Part shown: positions 9,349-19,634 of the stretch, piece by piece
How positions within the stretch are numbered: position 1 is the stretch's first letter
Layout: each line of letters starts with the position of its first letter
Assembly: GCF_001274945.1 (NCBI RefSeq)
Contig: NZ_LILB01000008.1
Coordinates: 124,001-188,000, forward strand
Reading direction: 5' to 3'
DNA from: Viridibacillus arvi
GTDB lineage: Bacteria > Bacillota > Bacilli > Bacillales_A > Planococcaceae
Length of the DNA stretch: 64,000 nucleotides
Program-made: the position numbers and the translations under genes
The notes under the pieces: generated by a model
Databases searched by the model: none
The model's input: only the letters and a program-made list of their open reading frames with translations
Told to the model about the DNA's origin: nothing

Positions 9349-10896
9349 TTATGCTTTAACTTCTTTTTTTTGTTCTTGAGTTTGAGTGTTTTCAGTTGGT
9401 TTCATTGATTTTCCATCAACCTTAACACGTTTAACGAATAGTGCTAATATAAACGCAACTATCGTAATACACATCGCTACAAAGAATGAGAAGTTAATAC
9501 CATCAATCAACGCTTGTTGACCAACTTGAGCTTTCATTTGAGCAATTTCTGCTGCACTTGGTACATTACCAGATTGCGCAGCTGAAGCCATTTTTTCTTT
9601 CATTTCTAAACCTATCTCTTTTGCACGAGTTGCTGTATGCTTTGTCATAATTGTGATCAATACAGCTGAACCAATCGCGCCAGAAACTTGTTGTAGCGTA
9701 TTATTCATGGCAGTACCATGTGGATTCATCTTCATTGGTAATTGGTTTAAACCATTTGTCATAATCGGCATCATTACCATAGACATACCGAACATACGAA
9801 TTGTATATGCAAACATTAAGTAACCATAGCTCGTATCAGCAGTTAATTTTGTTAACTCATATGTTGCAAGCGTAGTAATTGTTAACCCAGTAAGAGCCAA
9901 TGCTTTAGGTCCAAATTTATCAAATAACTTACCTGTAATTGGTGACATAATCCCCATCACAAGTGCACCTGGTAGCATTAATAATCCAGCATCTAACGGC
10001 GAAATACCACGGACTGTTTGCACATAAATTGGTGTAATAATCATACCCGAGAACATTGCCATAGAAACAACGATTGAAATCGCTGAAGATAGCGCAAACA
10101 TCGGGTGTTTGTAGATTCTAACATCTAGTAAAGGTTGTTCTAAGAATAGCTGTCTAATAACAAATGCAGCAACCCCTAAGACACCGACAATAATTGTACC
10201 GTAAACGATTGGACTATCCCAACCTTTATCTCCAGCTGAACTGAAGCCATAAAGTAAAGAACCAAATCCAATTGTAGACAAGATTAATGAAAAGACATCT
10301 AGACTTACTTTTCTTGTTTCCATTACATTGCCTAGTTTAAAGATTGCTAGCAATAATACAAGAATTGCGAAAGGCAAGATGATTTCAAATAACATACGCC
10401 AATCATAGTGCTCTACAATCCAACCTGATAATGTTGGTCCGATAGCTGGAGCAGAAATCATTACTAGACCGAAGATCCCCATAACAGATCCACGTTTTTC
10501 AATTGGGAAGCTTGTTAACATAACGTTCATTAATAATGGTCCTAATACCGCTGCACCTGCTGCTTGGATCATACGAGCTGCAATAAGTACCCAGAACTCT
10601 GGAGCGAATATAGCTAACGCTGTACCTATAGAAAACAACGTCATTGATGTAATAAATAAATGACGGTTTTTAAATCGAGTGATAAAGAAAGCACTTGCTG
10701 GAACTAGAATACCTCCGACAAGCATATAACCAGTTGATAACCATTGAACTTGAGAAGCCGCTACATCAAACTCCTTCATTATCGTTGGTAATGCCACATT
10801 TAATAATGTGTTGTTAAGAAAAGAAACAAAAGCACCTATAAACAAGATTACTATCATTGCGTAAGGCGGCTTTTTCTGTAATTCGTTACTATTCAT
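9349..10896 (-). CDS. MFS drug/solute exporter, DHA2 (EmrB/QacA) family
   Basis: A 515-residue polytopic membrane protein with about 14 hydrophobic segments, the DHA2 layout. Motif A-like and motif C-like stretches are seen: LNVALPTIMKEF near the first helix, WLSTGYMLVGGILVP, and GLVMISAPAIGPTLSGWIVEHYDWRMLF. Family members expel hydrophobic drugs by proton exchange; the real substrate cannot be read. It is divergent from a TetR gene whose product is the obvious candidate repressor. The pairing resembles ycnB-ycnC of B. subtilis. Confidence 0.88.
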   Translation of the reverse strand: MNSNELQKKPPYAMIVILFIGAFVSFLNNTLLNVALPTIMKEFDVAASQVQWLSTGYMLVGGILVPASAFFITRFKNRHLFITSMTLFSIGTALAIFAPEFWVLIAARMIQAAGAAVLGPLLMNVMLTSFPIEKRGSVMGIFGLVMISAPAIGPTLSGWIVEHYDWRMLFEIILPFAILVLLLAIFKLGNVMETRKVSLDVFSLILSTIGFGSLLYGFSSAGDKGWDSPIVYGTIIVGVLGVAAFVIRQLFLEQPLLDVRIYKHPMFALSSAISIVVSMAMFSGMIITPIYVQTVRGISPLDAGLLMLPGALVMGIMSPITGKLFDKFGPKALALTGLTITTLATYELTKLTADTSYGYLMFAYTIRMFGMSMVMMPIMTNGLNQLPMKMNPHGTAMNNTLQQVSGAIGSAVLITIMTKHTATRAKEIGLEMKEKMASAAQSGNVPSAAEIAQMKAQVGQQALIDGINFSFFVAMCITIVAFILALFVKRVKVDGKSMKPTENTQTQEQKKEVKA

Positions 10897-10951
10897 ATTT
10901 TATCCTCTCTACTTTCATTATATTTCGTATATAGAAGTTTACTTGATTCAT

Positions 10952-10978
10952 TTTATACTCATGGTACAACTTTTTCAA
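10952..10978 (-). promoter_or_regulatory. Candidate promoter of the MFS gene
   Basis: Minus strand TTGAAA (10973-10978) and TATAAA (10952-10957) with a 15-base spacer (GTTGAA gives 16). The spacing is short, so this is tentative. Confidence 0.4.
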
Positions 10979-11005
10979 CTAAAAAATTTTGTCATTTTAT
11001 AAACA

Positions 11006-11034
11006 TTGATATTAAAGCGTTTCCAAGTTAGAAT
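11006..11034 (+). promoter_or_regulatory. Sigma-A promoter of the tetR-type gene
   Basis: TTGATA (11006-11011), a 17-base spacer, TAGAAT (11029-11034), about 33 bases before the regulator's start codon. Confidence 0.65.
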
Positions 11035-11067
11035 GATAGTACACTAATCGAAAATACAGGTGAATTT

Positions 11068-11976
11068 ATGAACAATCGTAAACGTCAAGTTATCGTTGCC
11101 TCTCAAAAGCTCTTCGTCGAAAAAGGTTTTCAAAATACTTCCATCCAAGACATTCTAGATGAATCGCATATTTCTAAAGGCACTTTTTATAATTATTTTG
11201 CTTCAAAAAACGAATGCTTAATCGCCATAATAGCAAAGGGTCGCGAGGAAGCCGATGTTCGCAAGCATGAGATGCTTATAGGACAGGATCCAAAAGATAA
11301 AAACATTTTAGCTAAGCAAATTGCTGTATTGATGCAAATAAACCGTGATCAAAATTTAATCCCCATCTTTGAATCGATTTTCCATTCAGGTGACCCGGAA
11401 CTTAAAGAAGTAGTAATGCGATTTCATCTTAACGAATTAAATTGGCTCGCAAAACGAATTGTCGATATTTACGGAGAAGAATCAAAGCCACACTGTTATG
11501 ATGCTGCCATCCTAACTTTCGGTATGATACAACACATGCTACATATTTGGAAAATTACTCGTGAAGATTCTCTTGACCCAGTACTGATTGTAAAATACGT
11601 CATTCAACAACTAGACGCCATTTTACCTGCTCAAATTGAGAAAGGTGAACATTTCCTTGGCTGTGATTTAGCAAAGTACTTACATGAGAATTTCAAACAT
11701 AAATATGTAACGAAAGAATATTTAGTTGAACAGCTAAATGGATTTTCAGAAGGTCTTATCGAAGATGATTTACAAGCTGGTAAAGAATATACAGCCTGCC
11801 TTATTAAATCATTACGGGAAGAAACCATCCCATACTATATAATTGAAGCAATTGTATTACCCTTTAACACTAGCTTTAAAGGTACTAAACATGCTGCAGA
11901 AGCCCAAGAAATTGCAAATCTTATATGGCTATTTATAAAACAAAATAACAACCTAAACATTTTAAATAGTAATTAG
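11068..11976 (+). CDS. TetR/AcrR family transcriptional regulator
   Basis: The N-terminal 50 residues are a canonical TetR HTH: RQVIVASQKLFVEKGFQNTSIQDILDESHISKG then TFYNYFASKNE. At 302 residues it is about 100 longer than usual TetR proteins; the long C-terminal ligand/dimer region is helical without a recognised motif. Such long forms occur next to DHA2 pumps (YcnC type). It is divergent from the MFS gene with 171 bases between them, so it likely controls both genes. The ATG follows a weak CAGGTG site. Confidence 0.88.
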   Translation: MNNRKRQVIVASQKLFVEKGFQNTSIQDILDESHISKGTFYNYFASKNECLIAIIAKGREEADVRKHEMLIGQDPKDKNILAKQIAVLMQINRDQNLIPIFESIFHSGDPELKEVVMRFHLNELNWLAKRIVDIYGEESKPHCYDAAILTFGMIQHMLHIWKITREDSLDPVLIVKYVIQQLDAILPAQIEKGEHFLGCDLAKYLHENFKHKYVTKEYLVEQLNGFSEGLIEDDLQAGKEYTACLIKSLREETIPYYIIEAIVLPFNTSFKGTKHAAEAQEIANLIWLFIKQNNNLNILNSN

Positions 11977-11984
11977 TCGGACAC

Positions 11985-12020
11985 AAAAAGTCGCTTTCCA
12001 ATATAAAAGCGACTTTTAAT
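11985..12020 (+). terminator. Terminator after the tetR-type gene
   Basis: AAAAGTCGCTTT/AAAGCGACTTTT, a perfect 12-bp stem with a 6-base loop and flanking T residues. Confidence 0.85.
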
Positions 12021-12082
12021 TTCTATATTACAGTTTATTATTCTATTGATTTGGGCATATTATCATTACAGGAGCCCATCAT

Positions 12083-12127
12083 ACAAAAACATCTAGGTCG
12101 CTATTTAAATAACGACCTAGATGTTTG
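12083..12127 (-). terminator. Terminator of tRNA-Arg
   Basis: A 14-bp perfect stem (AAACATCTAGGTCG and its complement) with an A/T loop, followed on the minus strand by five T. It begins 16 bases past the tRNA 3' end. Confidence 0.85.
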
Positions 12128-12142
12128 AAGTGCAGTTATATA

Positions 12143-12214
12143 CGCCCTCGGAGGGAATCGAACCCCCAGCCTAAGAACCGGAATCTTATGTGTTATCCAT
12201 TACACTACGAGGGC
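12143..12214 (-). tRNA. tRNA-Arg (anticodon CCG)
   Basis: On the minus strand the 7-bp acceptor stem GCCCTCG/CGAGGGC closes at 12208-12214 and 12144-12150. The anticodon stem TAAGA/TCTTA holds loop TTCCGGT, anticodon CCG, which reads arginine codon CGG. The T arm reads GGGGGTTCGATTCCCTC. The 72-nt gene has no encoded CCA. It has its own promoter and terminator and lies divergent from clpP. Confidence 0.95.
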
Positions 12215-12237
12215 AATTCATCAATTGCGACTTTTCT

Positions 12238-12266
12238 ATTATACAAAGGAAACCAAAACAATTCAA
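12238..12266 (-). promoter_or_regulatory. Sigma-A promoter of tRNA-Arg
   Basis: Minus strand TTGAAT (12261-12266), 17-base spacer, TATAAT (12238-12243), 24 bases before the mature 5' end. Confidence 0.8.
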
Positions 12267-12290
12267 CCATAGGAATTTTGATTCGAATCA

Positions 12291-12307
12291 TTTGACCTTC
12301 CTTGACC
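12291..12307 (+). promoter_or_regulatory. CtsR operator of clpP
   Basis: TTTGACC-TTC-CTTGACC is the reverse complement of the CtsR heptad direct repeat GGTCAAA-NNN-GGTCAAA with one mismatch. It overlaps the clpP -35 region, the position used for heat-shock repression of clp genes in Firmicutes. Confidence 0.85.
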
Positions 12308-12321
12308 ATAATGTGTATGAT
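12292..12321 (+). promoter_or_regulatory. Sigma-A promoter of clpP
   Basis: TTGACC (12292-12297) lies inside the CtsR box; TATGAT (12316-12321) follows after an 18-base spacer. The leader to the start codon is about 63 bases. Confidence 0.7.
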
Positions 12322-12390
12322 AAAGATACAATAGAAGCAAATTGCTTTTATACAGGAAAATTGAATTTACCTTTTGAGGAGGATATTCTT

Positions 12391-12981
12391 ATGAACTTAA
12401 TCCCTACAGTTATTGAACAAACAAACCGCGGTGAACGTGCTTATGACATTTACTCACGCTTATTGAAAGACCGTATTATTATGTTAGGTAGCGCTATCGA
12501 TGACAACGTTGCAAACGCTATTGTTGCTCAACTTTTATTCCTAGAAGCTGAAGATCCAGAGAAAGATATCTCTATATACATTAACAGCCCTGGTGGTAGC
12601 ATTACAGCTGGTATGGCAATCTACGATACTATGCAATTCATCAAACCAAATGTACAAACAATTTGTATCGGTATGGCTGCATCTATGGGTGCTTTCTTAC
12701 TTGCTGCTGGTGAAAAAGGCAAACGCTTTGCATTACCGAATGCTGAAGTTATGATTCACCAACCACTTGGTGGTGCACAAGGTCAAGCGACTGAAATTGA
12801 AATTGCTGCAAAACGCATTTTATTCCTTCGCGAAAAACTAAACAGTATTTTATCTGAACGTACAGGTCAACCAATCGAAGTTATAGCAAAAGACACAGAT
12901 CGTGATAACTTTATGACAGCTGAGCGTGCAAAAGAATATGGTTTAATCGATCAAATTTTTGAACGTAACGAAATTAAATAA
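12391..12981 (+). CDS. clpP: ATP-dependent Clp protease proteolytic subunit
   Basis: Serine protease tetradecamer that degrades proteins delivered by Clp ATPases. The catalytic Ser is in [11 protein letters not shown] (about residue 97), His in [17 protein letters not shown], and Asp in [19 protein letters not shown] chose ATG 12391 because a GAGGAGG site sits 8 bases upstream and it gives 196 residues, the usual size; a longer open frame from 12190 runs through the tRNA and promoter and is not coding. A CtsR box in the promoter predicts stress induction. Confidence 0.98.
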   Translation: MNLIPTVIEQTNRGERAYDIYSRLLKDRIIMLGSAIDDNVANAIVAQLLFLEAEDPEKDISIYINSPGGSITAGMAIYDTMQFIKPNVQTICIGMAASMGAFLLAAGEKGKRFALPNAEVMIHQPLGGAQGQATEIEIAAKRILFLREKLNSILSERTGQPIEVIAKDTDRDNFMTAERAKEYGLIDQIFERNEIK

Positions 12982-12987
12982 ACATCT

Positions 12988-13027
12988 AAAAAACCGCTAT
13001 TCTCGCAAGATGAGAATAGCGGTTTTT
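12988..13027. terminator. Bidirectional terminator between clpP and crh
   Basis: AAAAACCGCTATTCTC stem with its complement (16 bp) around a 7-base loop and A/T tails on both sides; the flanking genes converge. Confidence 0.9.
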
Positions 13028-13040
13028 ATATTTTATTCAT

Positions 13041-13298
13041 TTAATCCTCAGATTGAATTAGTTTTACTAGGCCTTCCAATGCAAGTGCTTCATCGGCACC
13101 ATCTGCAGTTAAAATAACTGTAGATCCTTTTGCAACAGCCAAACTCATAATACCCATAATACTTTTAGCATTTACTTTTTTATTATCTTTCGTTAAAAAC
13201 ACATCCGCAGAGTAGCGATTTGCTTCTTGCACGAACAAAGCTGCCTGTCTTGCTTGTAATCCTGATTTAAGTTTTACTTCTACTTGTTGTTCTGCCAT
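13041..13298 (-). CDS. crh: Catabolite repression HPr-like protein Crh
   Basis: An 85-residue HPr homologue. The key difference is position 15: GLQAR has Gln where HPr has the PTS-phosphorylated His, so it cannot take phosphate from EI. Ser46 in NAKSIMGIM is present and is the HprK phosphorylation site. P-Ser-Crh acts with CcpA in carbon catabolite repression. Residue 18 is Gln where HPr and B. subtilis Crh have Pro. Last gene of the nudix-rapZ-yvcK-whiA-crh cluster, 57 bases after whiA; hprK is in this same window at 28.4 kb. Confidence 0.95.
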   Translation of the reverse strand: MAEQQVEVKLKSGLQARQAALFVQEANRYSADVFLTKDNKKVNAKSIMGIMSLAVAKGSTVILTADGADEALALEGLVKLIQSED

Positions 13299-13355
13299 TC
13301 GTTTTACTCCTCCTATAATTACTTACATATTCATTATTCGTCAATCTTCATTCCA

Positions 13356-14303
13356 TTAAAGCTTTACCGCTTCGCCTCGACGCAATGATTCAGCAATATC
13401 ATCAATTTTACGTAGACGATGATTAACACCTGACTTACTAACAGTACCTGCTGATACCATTTCACCAAGTTCTTTTAATGTCACTTCTTGATATTCCACA
13501 CGTAATCGAGCAATCTCTCTAAGCTTCTCAGGTAGTTGATCAATCCCAATACTATGATCGATATATCGGATATTTTCTACTTGGCGAACAGCTGCTCCAA
13601 TCGTTTTGTTTAAATTGGCCGTTTCACAGTTTACAAGTCGATTCACGCTATTTCTCATATCACGTACAATACGCACATCTTCAAATTTCATCATGGCTTG
13701 ATGTGCACCTACTAAACTTAAAAAGTCTGAAATTTTTTCAGCTTCTTTTAAGTATGTGACAAATCCTTTTTTTCTTTCGATTGTTTTAGCATTTAAATCA
13801 AAATTATTCATTAAATCGGCCAGTGCCTCACCATGCTCTTTATATAACGAATAGACTTCTAAATGATACGCAGAAGTTTCCGGATTATTGACAGAGCCAC
13901 CAGCTAAAAATGCGCCTCTTAAATATGAACGCTTACTACTTGTTGTATCGACTAAAGCGTCTGCAATTGTATGATTGAACAAAAAGTTTCCAGAGACAAT
14001 TTCTAAATCCTCCAAAATTTCTTTTGATCCTTCTCTCACACGGCAGATATAAACATTATTCTTCTTTAAACGCATTTTCTTTCGCACAAGAAGCTCAACT
14101 CTATAACTATAAAACCTCTTCATTACTGTATAGATTCTTCGTGCGATTGCTGCATTTTCAGTTTGAATATCAAGACTAAGTTGACGGTTTGCAAATGACA
14201 GAGAGCCATTCATTCTGATGAGGGCAGATAATTCTGCTTTTAAGCTGGTATCGCCTGCTTCAACTTGCGTTAATTCTTTTTTTGTTTCTGAAGCAAATGA
14301 CAT
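13356..14303 (-). CDS. whiA: DNA-binding protein WhiA
   Basis: Homologue of the sporulation/division regulator WhiA. The N-terminal half has a degenerate LAGLIDADG homing-endonuclease fold ([22 protein letters not shown] near residue 120) and the C-terminal part a HTH ([26 protein letters not shown]). 315 residues. Start at ATG 14303 follows GAGAGGGGG; the upstream in-frame start is inside that site. In Bacillus it affects division and chromosome segregation. Encoded between yvcK and crh. Confidence 0.96.
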   Translation of the reverse strand: MSFASETKKELTQVEAGDTSLKAELSALIRMNGSLSFANRQLSLDIQTENAAIARRIYTVMKRFYSYRVELLVRKKMRLKKNNVYICRVREGSKEILEDLEIVSGNFLFNHTIADALVDTTSSKRSYLRGAFLAGGSVNNPETSAYHLEVYSLYKEHGEALADLMNNFDLNAKTIERKKGFVTYLKEAEKISDFLSLVGAHQAMMKFEDVRIVRDMRNSVNRLVNCETANLNKTIGAAVRQVENIRYIDHSIGIDQLPEKLREIARLRVEYQEVTLKELGEMVSAGTVSKSGVNHRLRKIDDIAESLRRGEAVKL

Positions 14304-14346
14304 ATTAATCCCCCTCTCTATCATAATTTATATAAAATAACGGATT

Positions 14347-15327
14347 TTATATCATTTTTATGTCACTGTTAAAAGAATGGGCATACTCTACTAACCATTC
14401 AGCAACTTTTGAGGCTTCATGACGCACAACGCCATCATGAGTTGTAGCAATTTCTTTTTTCACTACTTGTATACCCATTTTTTCTAATACTCCAACATCA
14501 AAAAAAACTGGCTCTGCTTCTTCTTCTTTATAAGCTGCTCTTACAGATGCTGGTACCTCTTCTTTATTAATTAATATAGTTTCGATAAAAGGTTGCCCTA
14601 CATGATCATATAGTGCTTTTACATGGTCTGATGCTGCAAAGTTTTGCGTTTCTCCTGCTTGCGTCATGAGATTGCATATATACACTTTCTTCCCTTTAGC
14701 ACTAATAATGGCCTCTTGAATATCATCTACTAACAGATTCGGTAAAATACTCGTATATAAACTTCCAGGTCCTATAATAATAATATCCGCTTTTTTGATC
14801 GCGCTTACAGATTCTGGTAGCGGTTTCACATCCTCAGGCGATAAAAAAATTCGTTTGATGCCTGTATTGAATGTTGGAATTTTAGATTCACCTTTAACAA
14901 TTGTACCATCAATTAGCTCAGCAAAAAGGGTAATTCTTTGATTTGCTGCTGGTAATACTTTACCGTGCACATTTAAGACACGACTCATTTCTCGAATTGC
15001 ATGCGAAAAATCACCAGTAATCTCAGTTAATGCCGTTAACATCAAGTTGCCTAGTGAATGACCCCTTAAATCTTCAGATGCTGAAAATCGATATTGGAAC
15101 ATTTCTTCTACCAGAGGTTCGACTTCAGATAGTGCAGCGATGACATTTCGTACATCACCTGGTGGCGGTATTTCATAGTCATCTCTTAATCTACCCGAGC
15201 TTCCCCCATCATCCGCTACCGTCACAATGGCAGTTATATCAATCGGGAACTTTTTCAACCCTCGTAAAAGAGTTGATAATCCAGTTCCTCCACCGAGAAT
15301 GACGATACGAGTATTTCGTTTCCCCAT
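14347..15327 (-). CDS. yvcK: Gluconeogenesis factor YvcK (CofD-like, UPF0052)
   Basis: Binds UDP-sugars and is needed for cell morphology and growth on gluconeogenic carbon in Bacillus. The 326 residues begin MGKRNTRIVILGGGTGLSTLLRGLKKFP, the nucleotide-binding N-terminus, followed by VTVADDGGSSGRLRDDYEIPPPGDVRN and IIIGPGSLYTSILPNLLV. Start ATG 15327 follows an AAAGGG site and lies 4 bases after the rapZ stop; an in-frame extension to 15351 would overlap rapZ. Cytosolic. Confidence 0.95.
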   Translation of the reverse strand: MGKRNTRIVILGGGTGLSTLLRGLKKFPIDITAIVTVADDGGSSGRLRDDYEIPPPGDVRNVIAALSEVEPLVEEMFQYRFSASEDLRGHSLGNLMLTALTEITGDFSHAIREMSRVLNVHGKVLPAANQRITLFAELIDGTIVKGESKIPTFNTGIKRIFLSPEDVKPLPESVSAIKKADIIIIGPGSLYTSILPNLLVDDIQEAIISAKGKKVYICNLMTQAGETQNFAASDHVKALYDHVGQPFIETILINKEEVPASVRAAYKEEEAEPVFFDVGVLEKMGIQVVKKEIATTHDGVVRHEASKVAEWLVEYAHSFNSDIKMI

Positions 15328-15331
15328 AGAA

Positions 15332-16216
15332 TTAGCCCTTTCTTTTCGCAATATCGCGATGCGTAATTACCGTTGGCACATCTTTATTCAAATAATCACC
15401 AAAATATTCGGCTAATGTAACAGAGCGGTGCTGCCCCCCCGTGCAACCAAATGCAATAATGAGTTGTGTTTTACCCTCTTTTTTATAAAGAGGCACCATA
15501 AATTCAAATAAATCCGTTAGTTTTTTTATTAATGTCTGTGCTTCATCATATTTTAGAACATATGATGATACGTCCTTATCTAATCCTGTTTTAGGGCGTA
15601 AACTCTCCACATAATAAGGATTCGGTAAAAAACGAACATCAAATACTAAGTCTGCATCAATTGGAAGGCCATGCTTAAATCCGAATGACATAACATTGAC
15701 TGTAAATCTTCGAGAATTTACACCTGAAAATTGCGCAATAATTCGTTCGCGTAACTCTCGAGGTTTCATACTTGATGTATTATATATAAATTGTGCTTTT
15801 TGTTTCACTTCAGCAAGTAATTCTCTTTCATGATGGATCCCTTCTAACGGCAATCCACCAGCAGGTGCAAGTGGGTGTGAGCGGCGTGTTTCTTTATAAC
15901 GTCTCACTAGTGTTTCATTATCTGCATCTAAGAACAAAATTTTTGTTGCAACTAAATCTTGTTTTTCGATTTGCTCTAATGCATCAATTAATGATGAAAA
16001 GAAATCACCACCTCTTAAATCCATCACAGCTGCGATACGAGAAAATTCTTTTTTCGATTCTTTCATTAGAGTTAAGAAAGTTGGTAGTAATGCAGGTGGT
16101 AAATTATCGATGCAGTAAAAACCTAAGTCTTCAAAACTTTGGATTACGACCGTTTTTCCTGCTCCGGACATCCCTGTAATAATGATCAATTCGTTAACCG
16201 GTTGAGTGCTAGGCAT
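15332..16216 (-). CDS. rapZ: RNase adapter/nucleotide-binding protein RapZ (YvcJ)
   Basis: P-loop NTPase: [12 protein letters not shown] is the Walker A at about residue 12, with [12 protein letters not shown] next and a C-terminal domain bearing [23 protein letters not shown] and [10 protein letters not shown]. In enterobacteria RapZ directs small-RNA decay; in Bacillus YvcJ affects competence. The ATG at 16216 is nine bases after AAGGAG and gives 294 residues; it overlaps the nudix stop by 8 bases. Confidence 0.95.
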   Translation of the reverse strand: MPSTQPVNELIIITGMSGAGKTVVIQSFEDLGFYCIDNLPPALLPTFLTLMKESKKEFSRIAAVMDLRGGDFFSSLIDALEQIEKQDLVATKILFLDADNETLVRRYKETRRSHPLAPAGGLPLEGIHHERELLAEVKQKAQFIYNTSSMKPRELRERIIAQFSGVNSRRFTVNVMSFGFKHGLPIDADLVFDVRFLPNPYYVESLRPKTGLDKDVSSYVLKYDEAQTLIKKLTDLFEFMVPLYKKEGKTQLIIAFGCTGGQHRSVTLAEYFGDYLNKDVPTVITHRDIAKRKG

Positions 16217-16691
16217 TGATGCCATCTCCTTCAGTTGAAATTTGAATTGTTTCATTTAATAGTTCGAAATCTTCTGTATAAGTAAAAGTACCGTATTGCA
16301 TGCCTTTTTCGTTTACGGCAAACAATAAATTAGTACGATCTCCTTCAGCCATCGGTAAATGGTGCAAGCTTTCAATTGGATGCCATTCCAGGACACCTTC
16401 AACTGTATCTTCATAAGGTGTACCTTCTAAGCCATCTGCAACAAATGTAAAGAGCATCCACTCATTTACAATATCTTGATCGTTTTTTATCACCATTGTA
16501 TATATACCTTTTAAGTGTGGGTTTAAAGGGATTGTCCCCGTTTCTTCCCTAAATTCCCGGTTAGCAGCTGTAAAAATAGACTCCCCACTCTCTATTTTAC
16601 CACCCGGCGCAACATACCAGCCTCGTCGTGGTTTTTTTAGTAAAAGAACTTTGTTATCTTTTCTAACAATCAAATTTGCTATTCTCTGCAC
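16209..16691 (-). CDS. Nudix hydrolase (YvcI/MutT-like)
   Basis: The Nudix box reads [23 protein letters not shown] (GX5EX7REUXEEXGU pattern) at about residues 32-54, so it hydrolyses a nucleoside diphosphate derivative; the substrate cannot be read. Start is taken as GTG 16691, eight bases after GGAG; a GTG at 16700 overlaps that site. 160 residues. First gene of the rapZ-yvcK-whiA-crh cluster. Confidence 0.9.
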   Translation of the reverse strand: MQRIANLIVRKDNKVLLLKKPRRGWYVAPGGKIESGESIFTAANREFREETGTIPLNPHLKGIYTMVIKNDQDIVNEWMLFTFVADGLEGTPYEDTVEGVLEWHPIESLHHLPMAEGDRTNLLFAVNEKGMQYGTFTYTEDFELLNETIQISTEGDGINA

Positions 16692-16836
16692 ACACGACAC
16701 TCCAAATCATTGTAAACTTATAATCATTATTATACATTGTTACACCATTAGCGTACAAAAATATGAACGAAAGGACAGTGATTTCACATGTTTTCACTAT
16801 TCTAGTCCTTTTCCAAGAAACTATATAACCTCTATA

Positions 16837-16885
16837 TAAAAAAAGAGGCTGCTTCTAACGGCAAATTACCGCGAAACAGCCTTAC
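16837..16885 (-). terminator. Terminator after trxB
   Basis: Minus-strand stem-loop with GGCTG...CAGCC outer and GCGGTAA/TTGCCGT inner pairing, then seven T; about 100 bases past the trxB stop. The rest of the 16692-16986 gap shows no gene. Confidence 0.75.
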
Positions 16886-16986
16886 CAATATATCTATCTT
16901 AATAGGGGGTTATTGCACTTATAACTATACCTTTATTATATTGCAAATGAGTTACAGCTATGTTAAGAAGACGTTAAAATCAGCAA

Positions 16987-18018
<1,032 letters not shown>

Positions 18019-18033
18019 TTACTGTTTCGACAA

Positions 18034-19560
18034 TTAAGCATCGAATCCAGGTAAAAAATGTATTAATTCGTTCACATATTTCGTTAAAGTAGTTGTTGTA
18101 ACCCCATAGGCTTCTGCAACAGACTTTTTAGTAACACTTTTCATACGTGAAGATTTATACATATAATCCGCTGCAGCTACAAGTGCTTTTGGATTCTTGA
18201 ATTGATAATTTTCATCTAACGCTCTTTCGCATAATACGAACCACATTTGAAATAGAAATGTGTTAGGCATTGAGATAGGCATTGATTGCATATATAAAAT
18301 ATCTGAAGCTTCCATAGCTCTTAGAAACGGTAGAATACTTTTATCCTGAGCATCAAATTCATGCTCAAGTGCATATGCTAGAAATAGCTTTTCCATCGAA
18401 GAATATTCATCGACATCTATCCAACCTGGATGTGCAATAATTTCCTGTTTGTGAATTGTTTTACCTAATAAAAACAGACCAAATAATCGATCACTACGGT
18501 ATTTACTTTCAAGCTTTTCAACGATAAATTCGCGATTTTGCTCAATAGCATTTGGGTTTGTCACACGGCTCTCATGTGCCCATGGCTCAAAGCCTTCTTT
18601 ATCAGGATCGATTTCAAGTAGTTTTTTCCAAGCACTTTTCCCAACAGCTTTTCTACCTGAGAAATAAGCTGCATGGGATAGCCAAAAGTAAAATCCAGGA
18701 TCGCCCTCAAATCCACGTTTTTGCAAACTACGTAACCATTTATAAGCTTCTTCATAACGACCAACGAGAGCTAATGTAGCCCCTAATTTATAACGATGGT
18801 CAAATGAGTATGGTTGGATTTTCACTAATAACTCAAGTAGCTCTTCCAATTCTTCTTTGTTTTTTTCGTAGTAAGCCATGACCGTTAAATTACAAAGGGC
18901 ATGTAAATTACCAAAATTCCCTTTTAACACTTGATGCAATAACGCTCTTGCTTGCTCAGCTTCTCCTAGATAAAAATAAGCAAGAGATAGATTATTATAG
19001 GCTGCCCAGAAATCTGGGTTATCTTGAATAATCTCTTCAAATTGCTCAATAGCTTCTTTAAAATTTCCCTCTTCCATCATACGGCGAGCTTTTTCTTGTA
19101 AATACACAGCTTCTGAATCTTGCGGTTCATCAGATGTTGGTTGCTCTTTCATTTGCTCAGAAAAATCAATTATTTCAAGCGCTTCTTCCGCATAAACACC
19201 TTGTTGATCTAACTCTAGATAAAGCTTTGCATATTTCCCCGCTTCATCTGACATGCCTAGATGAGCAGAAACCTCAGCTAAAAACAATACTATTTCCGGT
19301 TCATCAGGATCAATAGAATGGGCTTTTCTCAAGAGCTCTAAAGCATGATCATGCTGTTCAAGCTCCATTTTAATGACGCCATATTGCATAAGTATAAGTG
19401 AATCTTCAGGGCTAAGTTCTGCTGCTCTTTGTAAGTATTTATGCGCCTTCTCAAACTGCTCTCGATCTAACGCTTGTAATGCTTTATTATAATAAAAATC
19501 CCCATTTGGAATAAAAGATACGACATTTTCTCGCGGTTTTAGTTTACGTTTTTTCTCCAA
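18034..19560 (-). CDS. Tetratricopeptide-repeat protein (YvcD-like)
   Basis: A 508-residue soluble protein with several TPR units in the first 300 residues (for example ALQALDREQFEKAHKYLQRAAELSPED, HALELLRKAHSIDPDEPE, EAIEQFEEIIQDNPDFWAAYNNLSLAYFYLGEAEQARALL). The C-terminus ends in a small helical segment with an HTH-like VAEAYGVTTTTLTKYVNELI. It likely mediates protein contacts; no enzyme motif. Gene order next to trxB matches B. subtilis yvcD. Start at 19560 (RBS GGAGG nine bases upstream). Confidence 0.85.
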   Translation of the reverse strand: MEKKRKLKPRENVVSFIPNGDFYYNKALQALDREQFEKAHKYLQRAAELSPEDSLILMQYGVIKMELEQHDHALELLRKAHSIDPDEPEIVLFLAEVSAHLGMSDEAGKYAKLYLELDQQGVYAEEALEIIDFSEQMKEQPTSDEPQDSEAVYLQEKARRMMEEGNFKEAIEQFEEIIQDNPDFWAAYNNLSLAYFYLGEAEQARALLHQVLKGNFGNLHALCNLTVMAYYEKNKEELEELLELLVKIQPYSFDHRYKLGATLALVGRYEEAYKWLRSLQKRGFEGDPGFYFWLSHAAYFSGRKAVGKSAWKKLLEIDPDKEGFEPWAHESRVTNPNAIEQNREFIVEKLESKYRSDRLFGLFLLGKTIHKQEIIAHPGWIDVDEYSSMEKLFLAYALEHEFDAQDKSILPFLRAMEASDILYMQSMPISMPNTFLFQMWFVLCERALDENYQFKNPKALVAAADYMYKSSRMKSVTKKSVAEAYGVTTTTLTKYVNELIHFLPGFDA

Positions 19561-19573
19561 AAAAATTCCTCCG

Positions 19574-19610
19574 AAAAAAATAAGGAACGTATAGAAACGT
19601 CCCTTATACT
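19574..19610 (-). terminator. Terminator between hisI(E) and the TPR gene
   Basis: Minus-strand stem ATAAGGGACGT/ACGTTCCTTAT followed by seven T, directly before the TPR gene's ribosome site. It ends the his operon; the TPR gene must use read-through or a promoter close by. Confidence 0.8.
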
Positions 19611-19634
19611 CTAGTATCCTTCATTATAACATAT

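Noticed and set aside
11012-11025. Cre-like TTAAAGCGTTTCCA in the tetR-type promoter spacer
   Set aside because: Two mismatches in 14, including the conserved G at position 2; not supported by function.
12190-12390. N-terminal extension of clpP
   Set aside because: It would translate the tRNA-Arg complement, the promoter and the CtsR box; the ATG at 12391 has the ribosome site and the right length.
18552-18779. Open frames on both strands within the TPR gene
   Set aside because: Shadow frames of a convincing TPR protein with repeat motifs in the main frame.
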